Part shown: positions 36,467 through 45,760 of the stretch, in pieces
How the letters are laid out: every line of letters starts with the position of its first letter
How positions within the stretch are numbered: the stretch's first letter is position 1
Assembly (NCBI RefSeq): GCF_021117345.1
Contig: NZ_CP088261.1
Location: 806,001 to 870,000 of the forward strand
DNA from: Microbacterium sp. cx-55
Lineage (GTDB): Bacteria; Actinomycetota; Actinomycetes; Actinomycetales; Microbacteriaceae
Direction: 5' to 3'
DNA length: 64,000 bases
Made by a program: the position numbers and the translations under genes
The notes under the pieces: model-generated
Told to the model about the DNA's origin: nothing
Databases searched by the model: none
Seen by the model: only the letters and a program-made list of their open reading frames with translations

Positions 36467-38272
36467 TCAGTACTTCCTCTCCATCGGCTGGTAGCGCGTG
36501 ATGACGACCGGCTTCCAGTCCAGGCGGATGTGGTCTTCCGGATGCGAGGATGCGGCGTCTCCGGAGAGATACGACATCGTGTGCTGCATGTAGTTCTCGT
36601 CGTCGCGCTTCGGGTAGTCGTCGCGCATGTGCCCGCCGCGGCTCTCCTTGCGGTTGCGCGCGGCGACCACGACGACCTCGGCGATGTCGAGCAGGAAGCC
36701 GAGCTCGACGGCTTCGAGCAGATCGGTGTTGTACCGCTTGCCCTTGTCGTCGACGTGGATGTTGCGGTAGCGGTCGCGGAGCTCCTCGATGACGAGCATG
36801 ACTTCGCCGAGCGACTCGTCGGTGCGGAAGACCTGGGCCTTGCGGTCCATCTCGTCCTGCAGGGTCTTGCGAAGAACGGCGATCCGCTCGGTGCCGGGGT
36901 TGTTGCGCAGGCCCTCGATGAGCTCGCGGACCTCGGCGGCGGGGTCTTCCGGCAGCGGCACGAACTCGGCGGTCTGCACGTATTTCACGGCGTTCTTGCC
37001 GGCGCGCTTGCCGAACACGTTGATGTCGAGCAGCGAGTTCGTGCCGAGGCGGTTCGAGCCGTGCACCGACACGCATGCGCACTCGCCCGCGGCGTACAGG
37101 CCGGGAACCACGGTCGTGTTGTTGCTCAGGACCTCGGCGTCGTTATTGGTCGGGATGCCGCCCATCGCGTAGTGCGCGGTCGGCATCACGGGAACGGGTT
37201 CGACGACCGGGTCGACGCCCAGGTAGGTGCGGGCGAACTCGGTGATGTCGGGGAGCTTCGTCTCCAGCACCTCCGCGCCGAGGTGCGTGCAGTCCAGCAG
37301 CACGTAGTCCTTGTGCGGACCGGCGCCGCGGCCCTCGGCGACCTCCTGCACCATGCACCGGCTGACGATGTCACGCGGGGCGAGGTCTTTGATCGTGGGG
37401 GCGTAGCGCTCCATGAAGCGTTCACCCGATGCGTTGCGAAGGATCGCTCCTTCGCCTCGGGCACCCTCGGTGAGCAGGATGCCGAGACCGGCGAGGCCGG
37501 TGGGGTGGAACTGGAAGAACTCCATGTCTTCCAGCGGCAGGCGCTTGCGCCAGATGATGCCGACGCCGTCACCGGTGAGGGTGTGGGCGTTCGAGGTGGT
37601 CTTGAAGATCTTGCCGAAGCCGCCGGTGGCGAAGATGATGGCCTTCGCCTGGAAGACGTGCAGGTCGCCGGTGGCGAGCTCGTAGGCGACGACGCCCGCG
37701 ACCTTCGTGGTGTCGCCGTCTTCGACCGTGATCAGGTCGAGCACGTAGAACTCGTTGAAGAAGTTGATGCCGAGCCGCACGCAGTTCTGGAACAACGTCT
37801 GCAGGATCATGTGGCCGGTGCGGTCCGCGGCGTAACAGGCGCGGCGCACGGGCGTCTTGCCGTGGTCGGCCGTGTGGCCGCCGAAGCGGCGCTGGTCGAT
37901 CTTGCCCTCCGGCGTGCGGTTGAACGGCAGGCCCATGTTCTCGAGGTCGATGACCGCGTCGATGGCTTCTTTCGCGAGGATCTCGGCCGCATCCTGATCG
38001 ACGAGGTAGTCGCCGCCCTTGACGGTGTCGAAGGTGTGCCACTCCCACGAGTCCTCTTCGACGTTGGCGAGCGCTGCCGCCATGCCGCCTTGCGCGGCGC
38101 CCGTGTGCGAGCGGGTGGGGTACAGCTTCGAGATGACGGCCGTCTTCGCTCCGGGGCCCGCCTCGATCGCGGCACGCATGCCCGCGCCGCCGGCGCCCAC
38201 GATGACGACGTCGAACTGGTGGTAGTAGACGCCGTCCTTGATGACGGTGTCCTCGGTCGAATGTGCGCTCAC
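36467..38272 (-). CDS. sdhA: Succinate dehydrogenase flavoprotein subunit
   Basis: The 601-residue subunit oxidises succinate to fumarate with covalently bound FAD. The dinucleotide motif is [17 protein letters not shown], the FAD-linking His is in [14 protein letters not shown], and the active-site Arg/His lie in GAEVLE and [10 protein letters not shown] regions, with [20 protein letters not shown] following. GTG 38272 has AGAGG upstream. It follows sdhD by 73 bp. Confidence 0.96.
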   Translation of the reverse strand: MSAHSTEDTVIKDGVYYHQFDVVIVGAGGAGMRAAIEAGPGAKTAVISKLYPTRSHTGAAQGGMAAALANVEEDSWEWHTFDTVKGGDYLVDQDAAEILAKEAIDAVIDLENMGLPFNRTPEGKIDQRRFGGHTADHGKTPVRRACYAADRTGHMILQTLFQNCVRLGINFFNEFYVLDLITVEDGDTTKVAGVVAYELATGDLHVFQAKAIIFATGGFGKIFKTTSNAHTLTGDGVGIIWRKRLPLEDMEFFQFHPTGLAGLGILLTEGARGEGAILRNASGERFMERYAPTIKDLAPRDIVSRCMVQEVAEGRGAGPHKDYVLLDCTHLGAEVLETKLPDITEFARTYLGVDPVVEPVPVMPTAHYAMGGIPTNNDAEVLSNNTTVVPGLYAAGECACVSVHGSNRLGTNSLLDINVFGKRAGKNAVKYVQTAEFVPLPEDPAAEVRELIEGLRNNPGTERIAVLRKTLQDEMDRKAQVFRTDESLGEVMLVIEELRDRYRNIHVDDKGKRYNTDLLEAVELGFLLDIAEVVVVAARNRKESRGGHMRDDYPKRDDENYMQHTMSYLSGDAASSHPEDHIRLDWKPVVITRYQPMERKY

Positions 38273-38345
38273 GGCGATGCCTCTTTGTCTGTTCTCACGC
38301 GTCGTTACCGGCGCGCAACGTGTCGTTGGGCGGGATGCGGCGGAA

Positions 38346-38789
38346 TTACTGGCAGATCTCCCACAGCGAGCTGTCGGGAGTCACACCCAGGCACGGGTCG
38401 AAGGTGAAGACGACGAGGGTGCCCAGCACGATGAGGAAGATCGACACGATCCAGATCGCCCAGACGAGCGTGCGGCGCACGCCGTTGTGGGTGACGTAGT
38501 CGTTGACGATCGTGCGCATCCCGTTCGCGCCGTGGATCATCGCGAGCGTCAGCATCAGGAAGTCCCACCACTGCCAGAACGGCGAGGCGAGCTTTCCCGC
38601 GACGAACGCGAAGTCGATCTGGTGGATGCCGTCGCCGGTCAGCAGGTTCACGAAGAGGTGCCCGAAGATCAGCACCACCAGGACCATGCCCGAAACGCGC
38701 ATGTAGACCCAGCCCCACTTCTCGAGGTTGGGGCCCTTCCGCCGCGGGGCGGCGTAGGGGGTGCGGGGGTCGGCGATCGCGGTGCTCAT
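38346..38789 (-). CDS. sdhD: Succinate dehydrogenase membrane anchor subunit
   Basis: The 147-residue protein has three membrane helices ([62 protein letters not shown]). His residues in the first and second helices could bind haem or shape the quinone pocket. The ATG at 38789 shares one base with the sdhC stop (TGATG), so the two are coupled. Confidence 0.9.
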   Translation of the reverse strand: MSTAIADPRTPYAAPRRKGPNLEKWGWVYMRVSGMVLVVLIFGHLFVNLLTGDGIHQIDFAFVAGKLASPFWQWWDFLMLTLAMIHGANGMRTIVNDYVTHNGVRRTLVWAIWIVSIFLIVLGTLVVFTFDPCLGVTPDSSLWEICQ

Positions 38790-39223
38790 CAGTGACCGCC
38801 TCCGATCGAGGAGAAGACGTTGATGAGGTGGCGCGGGGCGAAGCCGAGCATCGTGACCGCCCAGACACCGAGGACGATCCACCAGAGCTGGCGCTGGTAG
38901 CGGGCGCCCTTGGACCAGAAGTCGACCAGGATGATGCGGAGCCCGTTGTACGCGTGGTACGCGATGGCGGCGACGAGCACCACTTCGCCGAGGCCCATGA
39001 TCGGGTTCTTATAGGTGCCGATGACCGCGTTGTACGCCTCGGGGGAGACGCGGATCAGCGCCGTGTCCAGGATGTGCACAAGAAGGAAGAAGAAGATCGA
39101 GACACCGGTGATCCGGTGCAGGACCCACGACCACATGCCCTCGTTGCCGCGGTAGAGCGTGCCGCGAGGAACCTTGGACGTGGTCTGAGCCACAGTTGGT
39201 ATGACCCGCGCTGGTGCAGACAC
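38789..39223 (-). CDS. sdhC: Succinate dehydrogenase cytochrome b556 subunit
   Basis: The 144-residue anchor has three helices, with the family pattern RGNEGMWSWVLHRITGVSIFFFLLVHILDT and a haem-ligand His candidate in VAAIAYHAYNGLRIIL. I chose GTG 39223 because a strong GGAGG lies 7 bp upstream; the frame has an earlier start at 39259 that adds 12 basic residues. It is the first gene of the operon, and its promoter lies in the region shared with manC. Confidence 0.9.
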   Translation of the reverse strand: MSAPARVIPTVAQTTSKVPRGTLYRGNEGMWSWVLHRITGVSIFFFLLVHILDTALIRVSPEAYNAVIGTYKNPIMGLGEVVLVAAIAYHAYNGLRIILVDFWSKGARYQRQLWWIVLGVWAVTMLGFAPRHLINVFSSIGGGH

Positions 39224-39355
39224 GGTCGTCCTCCCTGATCGAACACGGTGTGAGGTCATCGATGGCCCCTCGGGACGTTGGCCCCTCGCGTCACTCGGGC
39301 GCTGTCCGCCATTTTATCCGGCCGGATGCGGTTGCGCCTGGAAGGCGAACCTAAC

Positions 39356-39373
39356 TATCTCGACGTCGAGATA
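39356..39373. promoter_or_regulatory. 18-bp perfect palindrome between sdhC and manC
   Basis: TATCTCGACGTCGAGATA is a perfect palindrome 35 bp before the manC start and 132 bp upstream of sdhC. Its form resembles MarR-family operators (ATCTTGA...TCAAGAT type). No MarR gene is adjacent, so a distant regulator would act here. Confidence 0.7.
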
Positions 39374-39408
39374 ATCGAGCGGATGCGGCGGCCCGCTACT
39401 CTGGCCGC

Positions 39409-40524
39409 ATGGCGACTCCTATCGACGATTTCTATGCCGTGATTCCTGCCGGCGGGATCGGCAGCCGACTGTGGCCGCTCTCCCGCGCCGACGCGCCCAA
39501 GTTCCTGCACGATCTCACCGGCTCGGGTCAGACGCTGCTGCGCGACACCTGGGACCGGCTCGAGCCGCTCGCCGGTCATGACCGCATCGCGGTCGTGACG
39601 GGTCGCGCGCATCGCGCTGCCGTGGAGGAGCAGCTGCCCGGCATCGCCGACGTCAACGTGTTCCTCGAGTCGGAGCCGCGCGACTCGACGGCCGCGATCG
39701 GCCTCGCCGCCGCGATCCTGGTGCGCCGCGAACCCGACGTGGTGATCGGCTCGTTCGCCGCCGACCACGTCATCCGCGGGGCGCGGGTGTTCGATTTCGC
39801 CGTCCGTCAGGCGGTGGAGGTGGCCCGGGCCGGCTACATCTGCACGATCGGCATCCAGCCGTCGGAGGCATCCACCGGATTCGGCTACATCAAGCGTGCC
39901 GATGAGCTCCCCATCGACGGCGCTCCGGAAGCGGCGCTCGTCGAACGCTTCGTGGAGAAGCCCGATCTCGAGACCGCGCGGTCCTACTTCGCCGACCGCG
40001 CCTACTCGTGGAACGCCGGCATGTTCATCACCCGCGCCGACGTGCTGCTGGCCGAGATCGAAGCGAACGAGCCGGAGCTCCACGCGGGCCTCGTCGAGCT
40101 CGCCGACGCGTGGGACGACCGGGAACGCCGCGGCCCCGCGGTCGACCGGATCTGGCCGACGCTGAAGAAGATCGCGATCGACTACGCCGTGGCCGAGCCC
40201 GCGGCGGCGAAGGGCCGGCTCGCGGTCGTGCCCGGTCACTTCGACTGGGATGACGTGGGTGACTTCGCGAGCCTCACCAAGCTCATCTCCAACGGTCGGA
40301 AGAACGACCTCGCGATCCTCGGCGAGAACGCCCGCATCCTCTCGGATGCCGCGAGCGGAATCGTGGTCTCGCAGACCCAGCGCGTGATCAGCCTGATCGG
40401 TGTGCAGGACATCGTGGTGGTCGACACCCCCGATGCGCTGCTCGTGACGACGACGGAGCACGCGCAGCGCGTGAAGCAGGTCGTCGACGCGCTCAAGCTG
40501 ACCGGCCGCGGCGACGTCCTCTGA
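39409..40524 (+). CDS. manC: Mannose-1-phosphate guanylyltransferase
   Basis: The 371-residue enzyme makes GDP-mannose from mannose 1-phosphate and GTP for glycans and lipomannan-type glycolipids. The nucleotide motif is VIPAGGIGSRLWPLSR with PKFL (about residues 10-32). FVEKPDLETARSYF and the catalytic-region WNAGMFITRADVLLAEI follow, then FDWDDVGDFASL. It has only the transferase domain, not the fused isomerase of some proteobacteria. The phosphohexomutase that could supply its substrate lies at 61641. Confidence 0.92.
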   Translation: MATPIDDFYAVIPAGGIGSRLWPLSRADAPKFLHDLTGSGQTLLRDTWDRLEPLAGHDRIAVVTGRAHRAAVEEQLPGIADVNVFLESEPRDSTAAIGLAAAILVRREPDVVIGSFAADHVIRGARVFDFAVRQAVEVARAGYICTIGIQPSEASTGFGYIKRADELPIDGAPEAALVERFVEKPDLETARSYFADRAYSWNAGMFITRADVLLAEIEANEPELHAGLVELADAWDDRERRGPAVDRIWPTLKKIAIDYAVAEPAAAKGRLAVVPGHFDWDDVGDFASLTKLISNGRKNDLAILGENARILSDAASGIVVSQTQRVISLIGVQDIVVVDTPDALLVTTTEHAQRVKQVVDALKLTGRGDVL

Positions 40525-40576
40525 TCCGCACCCGATGAGCCGCCCGTCCGGTGGCTGTGAAGCCCGTTTGTAACCA

Positions 40577-40605
40577 TTGCGTTGCGGCCTGTCGCCGCGT
40601 ACGGT
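40577..40605 (+). promoter_or_regulatory. Possible promoter of the nucleoside operon
   Basis: TTGCGT and TACGGT are separated by 17 bp, about 80 bp upstream of the binding-protein start. The match to sigma-70-type boxes is partial, so this is a suggestion only. Confidence 0.3.
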
Positions 40606-40685
40606 TCGCCGCCGACTCATTGGGTAACGTGACCTCATCCACCCCGGACTCGCCGGGGTGCACCACGTCTCTTGATGGAGGACTC

Positions 40686-41789
40686 GTGAAGAAGACGATG
40701 ACCAAGGCACTGCTGAGTGGCCTCGCGATCGCCGGCACTGCCGCGCTGCTCGCCGGCTGTGGCTCGGCACCCGCAACCTCGAGCAGCTCCGGCGGCGGCG
40801 CCGCAGCATCCGACTACCTGCCCTGCATGGTCTCCGATTTCGGTGGCTTCGAGGACAAGTCGTTCAACCAGCTCGGCTACGAAGGACTCAACAAGGCGGC
40901 CGACGAGCTCGGCGTCGAGGCGAAGGCCGTCGAGTCCGCGACTGAGACCGACTACGCGTCCAACGTGCAGGGCCTGGTCGACCAGGGCTGCAGCACGATC
41001 GTCACGGTCGGCTTCGCCCTCGCGAGCGCCGCATCCGAGGCCGCGCTGGCGAACCCCGATGTCGAGTTCGTCTCGATCGATGACGTGGTGGACACGGATG
41101 GCGACGGCGAGACCGACGCCGAGAACATCAAGCCGCTCATCTTCGACACCGCTCAGGCCGCGTTCCTCGTGGGTTACCTGTCGGCGGGCGTCACCCAGAC
41201 GGGCGTCGTGGGTACCTTCGGCGGCATGAACTTCCCGACCGTCTCCGTCTTCATGGACGGTTTCGCACAGGGTGTCGAGTACTACAACGAGACCAAGTCG
41301 GCTGACGTCCAGGTCATCGGCTGGGACCGCGCGTCGCAGGACGGCTCGTTCACCGGTGGCTTCGAGGCCAACGACACCGCGCGCCAGATCGCACAGGGTC
41401 TCATCGACCAGAACGCCGACATCATCCTCCCCGTGGGTGGTCCGATCTACCAGTCGGCCGCTGCCGCCATCCAGGACTCGGGCAAGGACATCGCTCTGAT
41501 CGGTGTCGACGCCGACGTCTACGAGACCGACCCCTCGGTCGGTCCGCTGCTGCTCACCTCGGTGCTCAAGGGCATCGACGTGGGTGTCTACGACGCGATC
41601 GTCGCGGCCGGTAACGACGAGTTCGACAACGCGCCGTTCGTCGGCACGCTCGAGAACGACGGCGTCGGAATCGCGCCGTTCCACGACTGGGAGTCCAAGG
41701 TCCCGGCCGAGCTCGTCACCGAGGTCGACGCGCTCAAGGCCTCGATCATCGACGGTTCGCTGACCGTCGAGTCGTACCTGGCTCAGTAA
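40686..41789 (+). CDS. BMP-family nucleoside-binding lipoprotein of an ABC importer
   Basis: The 367-residue lipoprotein captures substrate outside the cell. The signal peptide ends at a lipobox LAGC (Cys25), followed by a Ser/Gly linker. The mature part has the BMP/PnrA pattern FGGFEDKSFNQLGYEGL, FLVGYLSAGVTQTGVVGTFGG and LIGVDADVYETD. GTG 40686 has GGAGG upstream. ATPase and two permease genes follow, mixed with deaminases and phosphorylases, so purine and pyrimidine nucleosides are the probable ligands. Confidence 0.93.
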   Translation: MKKTMTKALLSGLAIAGTAALLAGCGSAPATSSSSGGGAAASDYLPCMVSDFGGFEDKSFNQLGYEGLNKAADELGVEAKAVESATETDYASNVQGLVDQGCSTIVTVGFALASAASEAALANPDVEFVSIDDVVDTDGDGETDAENIKPLIFDTAQAAFLVGYLSAGVTQTGVVGTFGGMNFPTVSVFMDGFAQGVEYYNETKSADVQVIGWDRASQDGSFTGGFEANDTARQIAQGLIDQNADIILPVGGPIYQSAAAAIQDSGKDIALIGVDADVYETDPSVGPLLLTSVLKGIDVGVYDAIVAAGNDEFDNAPFVGTLENDGVGIAPFHDWESKVPAELVTEVDALKASIIDGSLTVESYLAQ

Positions 41790-41801
41790 GACGCACAGCT
41801 C

Positions 41802-41831
41802 GGGGGAGGTCGGCGGCTGCCGGCCTCCCCC
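41802..41831 (+). terminator. Intercistronic hairpin after the binding-protein gene
   Basis: GGGGGAGG pairs with CCTCCCCC, helped by an inner GGC/GCC, 12 bp after the stop. Partial termination or 3' protection here would give more binding protein than membrane components, as is common for ABC importers. Confidence 0.6.
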
Positions 41832-41857
41832 TCTGCATGGTCGGGAAAGGACCGCAC

Positions 41858-42871
41858 ATGACCACGCTGCCGCTCGTCGAGCTGCATCTGCACCTCGAGG
41901 GAACGCTCGAACCCGACTTCATCATGCGGACCGCCGCGAAGAACGGTGTCTCGCTGCCGTGGGAATCGGTGGAGGATCTGCGCTCGCGGTACGAGTTCAC
42001 CGACCTGCAGTCCTTCCTCGACCTCTACTACACCAACCTCGAGGTGCTGCGCGAGCGCGAGGACTTCCGCGACATGACCGACGCATACCTGCGTCGGGCG
42101 CAGCAGGCCGGAGTCCGGCACGCCGAGGTCTCCGTCGACGTGCAGGTGCACACGGCCCGCGGCATCCCGGTCGAGGTCGTGCTCGGCGGCATCCGTGACG
42201 CGCTCGACGAATCGGAAGCGCGCTACGGCATCAGCACCGTGCTGCTCGTCGCGTTCGTCCGCAACCACCCGCCCGAAGAGGCCCAGGAGCTGCTGGACCA
42301 CCTCCTCCGCACCGGTGCGCGGATCGACGGCATCGGCCTCGATTCCACCGAGGTCGGCTACCCGCCGCGCCTGTTCGCCGGCGTCTACGAAACCGCTCGC
42401 CGTGCGGGCCTCCGACTCGTCGCGCACGCGGGAGAAGAGGGGCCGCCGGAGTACGTGGTCGAGGCGCTCGACCTGCTGCACGTCGAACGAGTCGACCACG
42501 GCAACCGCAGCCTCGAAGACGACGCGCTCGTGGACCGGATGGTGCGCGAACGCATTCCGCTGACCGTCTGCCCGCTCTCCAACGTGCGATTGCGGGTGGT
42601 GGACCGGATGGCGCTGCACCCGCTTCCGGGCATGCTCGCCCGCGGGCTCCGCGTGTCCGTGCACTCCGATGACCCGGCGTACTTCGGCGGCTACATCGAC
42701 GCCAACGTCGACAGCATCCGGGAGGAACTCGCGCTGACCGACGATCAGCTCGAGACGCTCGCCCGGAACGCCGTCGACTCCGCCTTCATCACGGACGACC
42801 GCCGCAGGGTGCTGCACGCCGAGATCGACGAATGGGCGGCGCAGCGCGGCGGCCCGCAGAGCGCAAACTAG
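41858..42871 (+). CDS. Adenosine deaminase-family enzyme, probably adenine deaminase
   Basis: The 337-residue enzyme has the zinc motif HLHLEGTLEP (residues 10-19), the third His and Glu in VAHAGEEGPP, HVERVDHG, and the final metal Asp in VSVHSDDPAYFGGYI. The DPAYFGGY ending is typical of the adenine deaminase branch (adenine to hypoxanthine) rather than true adenosine deaminases, one of which is encoded at 48839 in the same operon. ATG 41858 has AAAGG upstream. The substrate call rests on motif resemblance. Confidence 0.82.
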   Translation: MTTLPLVELHLHLEGTLEPDFIMRTAAKNGVSLPWESVEDLRSRYEFTDLQSFLDLYYTNLEVLREREDFRDMTDAYLRRAQQAGVRHAEVSVDVQVHTARGIPVEVVLGGIRDALDESEARYGISTVLLVAFVRNHPPEEAQELLDHLLRTGARIDGIGLDSTEVGYPPRLFAGVYETARRAGLRLVAHAGEEGPPEYVVEALDLLHVERVDHGNRSLEDDALVDRMVRERIPLTVCPLSNVRLRVVDRMALHPLPGMLARGLRVSVHSDDPAYFGGYIDANVDSIREELALTDDQLETLARNAVDSAFITDDRRRVLHAEIDEWAAQRGGPQSAN

Positions 42872-42881
42872 GATCGATTTC

Positions 42882-44420
42882 ATGAAGCTCGAACTTCGCG
42901 GCATCACGAAGACATTCGGGTCTCTCGTGGCCAATGACCACATCGACCTCACTGTCGAGGCCGGAGAGATCCACTGTCTTCTGGGTGAGAATGGCGCCGG
43001 CAAATCCACGCTGATGAACGTGCTGTACGGCCTGTATCAGGCCGACGGCGGGGAGATCCTCCTCGACGACGCGGTTCAGCACTTCGCCGGACCGGGTGAT
43101 GCCATGCGGGCCGGGATTGGGATGGTGCACCAGCACTTCATGCTGATCCCCGTCTTCACGGTCGCCGAGAACGTCGTGCTCGGCCACGAGCAGACGAAGT
43201 TCGGCGGTCGCCTCGACCTCCAGTCGGCGCGCGCGAAGGTGCGGGAGATCTCGGAGCGGTTCGGCTTCGACGTCGACCCTGACGCTCTGGTGGAAGACCT
43301 GCCCGTCGGCGTTCAGCAGCGGGTCGAGATCATCAAGGCGCTCTCGCGTGACGCGCGGGTGCTCGTCTTCGACGAGCCCACCGCGGTGCTCACCCCGCAG
43401 GAGACCGACGAGCTGATGGCGATCATGCAGCAGCTCAAGGAGTCGGGCACCTCGATCGTGTTCATCACGCACAAGCTGCGCGAGGTGCGCGAGGTCGCCG
43501 ACCGCATCACGGTCATCCGCCTCGGCAAGGTCGTCGGCGAGGCGGCGCCCACCGCATCCAACGCCGAACTCGCCTCGCTCATGGTGGGCCGCGCTGTCGA
43601 GCTCACGGTGCAGAAGTCCGCGCCGACGCTCGGCGGTCGCGCGCTCGTGGTCGAGGGCCTCACCGTCATCGACCCGATCGGTCAGCTCGTCGTCAACGAC
43701 GTGAGCTTCGATGTGCGCCACGGCGAAGTGCTCGCGGTCGCGGGCGTGCAGGGCAACGGTCAGACCGAGCTCACCGAAGCGCTGCTGGGCCTGCAGCCGA
43801 ACGTGCGCGGATCCGTCGTGCTCGACGGCAACGAGCTCGCCGGGCGTTCAGTCCGCGGGATCCTCGACGCGGGCGTCGGTTTCGTTCCGGAGGACCGCAA
43901 GGAGGACGGCCTCGTCGGCGAGTTCTCGATCGCCGAGAACCTCATGCTCGACCGCTCCGACGGAGCGCCCTTCGTCCGCGGCGGCGCCGTTCAGGTGGGA
44001 GCCCTGACGGACTTCGCAACCCAGAAGGTCGCGGAGTTCGATGTGCGGACGCCCTCGATCGAGACCAAGGTCGGTCGCCTCTCCGGCGGCAACCAGCAGA
44101 AGGTCGTCCTCGCACGCGAGCTCAGCCGCGAGCTGCGCCTCTTCGTCGCGGCTCAGCCGACCCGCGGTGTCGACGTCGGATCGATCGAGTTCATCCACAA
44201 GCGCATCATCGAGACACGGGATGCGGGCGTTCCCGTCATCGTCGTCTCGACCGAACTCGACGAGGTCACCGCCCTCGCCGACCGCATCATGGTCATGTAC
44301 CGGGGCAAGGTCGTCGGCGTGGTGCCGGGAGACACCCCGCGCGACGTGCTCGGACTCATGATGGCCGGCGAGATCCCGACCGGCGTCGACGCCACGACCA
44401 CAGGGGGAGCCGCCGCATGA
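42882..44420 (+). CDS. Nucleoside ABC importer ATPase with two nucleotide-binding domains
   Basis: The 512-residue protein drives the importer. The first ATPase domain has Walker A GENGAGKST (about 36-44), the signature-like LPVGVQQRVEI and Walker B VLVFDEPTAVLTP. The second has a weaker Walker A GVQGNGQTE and the signature LSGGNQQKVVLAREL. This double layout is that of NupA/RbsA-type ATPases. It follows the deaminase gene by 10 bp and overlaps the next permease by four bases. Confidence 0.93.
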   Translation: MKLELRGITKTFGSLVANDHIDLTVEAGEIHCLLGENGAGKSTLMNVLYGLYQADGGEILLDDAVQHFAGPGDAMRAGIGMVHQHFMLIPVFTVAENVVLGHEQTKFGGRLDLQSARAKVREISERFGFDVDPDALVEDLPVGVQQRVEIIKALSRDARVLVFDEPTAVLTPQETDELMAIMQQLKESGTSIVFITHKLREVREVADRITVIRLGKVVGEAAPTASNAELASLMVGRAVELTVQKSAPTLGGRALVVEGLTVIDPIGQLVVNDVSFDVRHGEVLAVAGVQGNGQTELTEALLGLQPNVRGSVVLDGNELAGRSVRGILDAGVGFVPEDRKEDGLVGEFSIAENLMLDRSDGAPFVRGGAVQVGALTDFATQKVAEFDVRTPSIETKVGRLSGGNQQKVVLARELSRELRLFVAAQPTRGVDVGSIEFIHKRIIETRDAGVPVIVVSTELDEVTALADRIMVMYRGKVVGVVPGDTPRDVLGLMMAGEIPTGVDATTTGGAAA

Positions 44421-45760
44421 GCGACCCATCGAACACCACCGACCCCGACGTCGCGCTCGAGACGCCGGGCGCCGTGAGCGGTGAGACGGCCACACGCCGC
44501 TCCGCCGCGACACCCCCGGCGGACGACGAGGGGTCCAGTCGCTGGACGCGCGCGCTGCACGAGATCGCGACCGGCAACGCGATCATCTCCGTCCTCGCGG
44601 TCGTCATCGCGCTCGTCGTCGGCGCCATCATGATCGCTGCGACCGACTCGCGCGTCGAAGAGACCGCGGGCTACTTCTTCGCGCGTCCGGGCGACATGCT
44701 GTTCGCGATCTGGGATGCGGTCTCCGGCGCCTACGTCGCGCTGTTCCAGGGAGCGATCTACAACTTCAACCGCCCCGACTTCCTCACCGGCATCCGGCCG
44801 CTGACCGAGACGCTCACCTTCGCGACCCCGCTGATCGCGGCGGGGCTCGGTGTCGCGCTCGCGTTCCGCGTGGGAATGTTCAACATCGGCGGCCGCGGGC
44901 AGATGCTCGTCGCGTCGGCCGCGGCCGGCTGGGTCGGCTTCGGCTTCGACCTGCCGTGGGGCATCCACATGATCGTCGCGCTCCTCGCCGGTCTCGTCGC
45001 GGGCGCCGCCTGGGCGGGCATCGCGGGTCTCCTTAAGGCGCGCACCGGAGCGCACGAGGTGATCGTCACGATCATGCTGAACTTCGTCGCGCTCTACCTG
45101 ATCACCTGGATGCTGCGCACCCCCGGCCTCCTGCAGGCACCCGGGTCCAGCAACCCGAAGACGCCCGCCATCAAGGAGACCGCGATCTTCCCCGACCTCC
45201 TCGGCCCGGGATACAACCTGCACTTCGGCTTCATCCTGGCGCTCCTCTCGGTCGCGGTCGTGTGGTGGATCCTCAACCGCTCGGCGCTCGGCTTCCAGTT
45301 CCGCGCCGTCGGTGAGAACCCGAACGCGGCGCGCGTCGCGGGCATCAAGGTGCCCCGCATGTACGTCTACGCAATGCTCATCTCGGGCGCGCTCATCGGT
45401 CTCGCCGGTGTCAGCCAGGTGCTCGGCACCGTGACGACCGGCTTCTCCAGCGGTATCGACGCGGGCATCGGCTTCGACGCGATCACGGTGGCCCTGCTGG
45501 GTCGTTCGACCCCGGTCGGCGTGCTTGTGGCCGGCATCCTGTTCGGTGCGTTCAAGGCCGGCGGGTTCTCCATGCAGGCGGCGGAGGGCATCCCCGTCGA
45601 CATCGTTCTCGTCGTGCAGTCGCTCATCGTGCTCTTCATCGCGGCGCCGCCGCTCGTACGGGCGATCTTCCGCCTGCCCGCCCCGGGAAGCGGCCCCCGC
45701 CGCCCCCGTCCGATCGTCTCGAAGAAACTCCGCACCGGTGAGGAGGTGACGGCCAAGTGA
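44417..45760 (+). CDS. Nucleoside ABC importer permease (NupP-like)
   Basis: The 447-residue permease has a 50-residue hydrophilic N terminus and about nine hydrophobic helices, with the family part ETLTFATPLIAAGLGVALAFRVGMFNIGGRGQ. Its C terminus is Pro/Arg-rich. The ATGA start couples it to the ATPase gene and a GTGA overlap couples it to the next permease. Confidence 0.9.
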   Translation: MSDPSNTTDPDVALETPGAVSGETATRRSAATPPADDEGSSRWTRALHEIATGNAIISVLAVVIALVVGAIMIAATDSRVEETAGYFFARPGDMLFAIWDAVSGAYVALFQGAIYNFNRPDFLTGIRPLTETLTFATPLIAAGLGVALAFRVGMFNIGGRGQMLVASAAAGWVGFGFDLPWGIHMIVALLAGLVAGAAWAGIAGLLKARTGAHEVIVTIMLNFVALYLITWMLRTPGLLQAPGSSNPKTPAIKETAIFPDLLGPGYNLHFGFILALLSVAVVWWILNRSALGFQFRAVGENPNAARVAGIKVPRMYVYAMLISGALIGLAGVSQVLGTVTTGFSSGIDAGIGFDAITVALLGRSTPVGVLVAGILFGAFKAGGFSMQAAEGIPVDIVLVVQSLIVLFIAAPPLVRAIFRLPAPGSGPRRPRPIVSKKLRTGEEVTAK

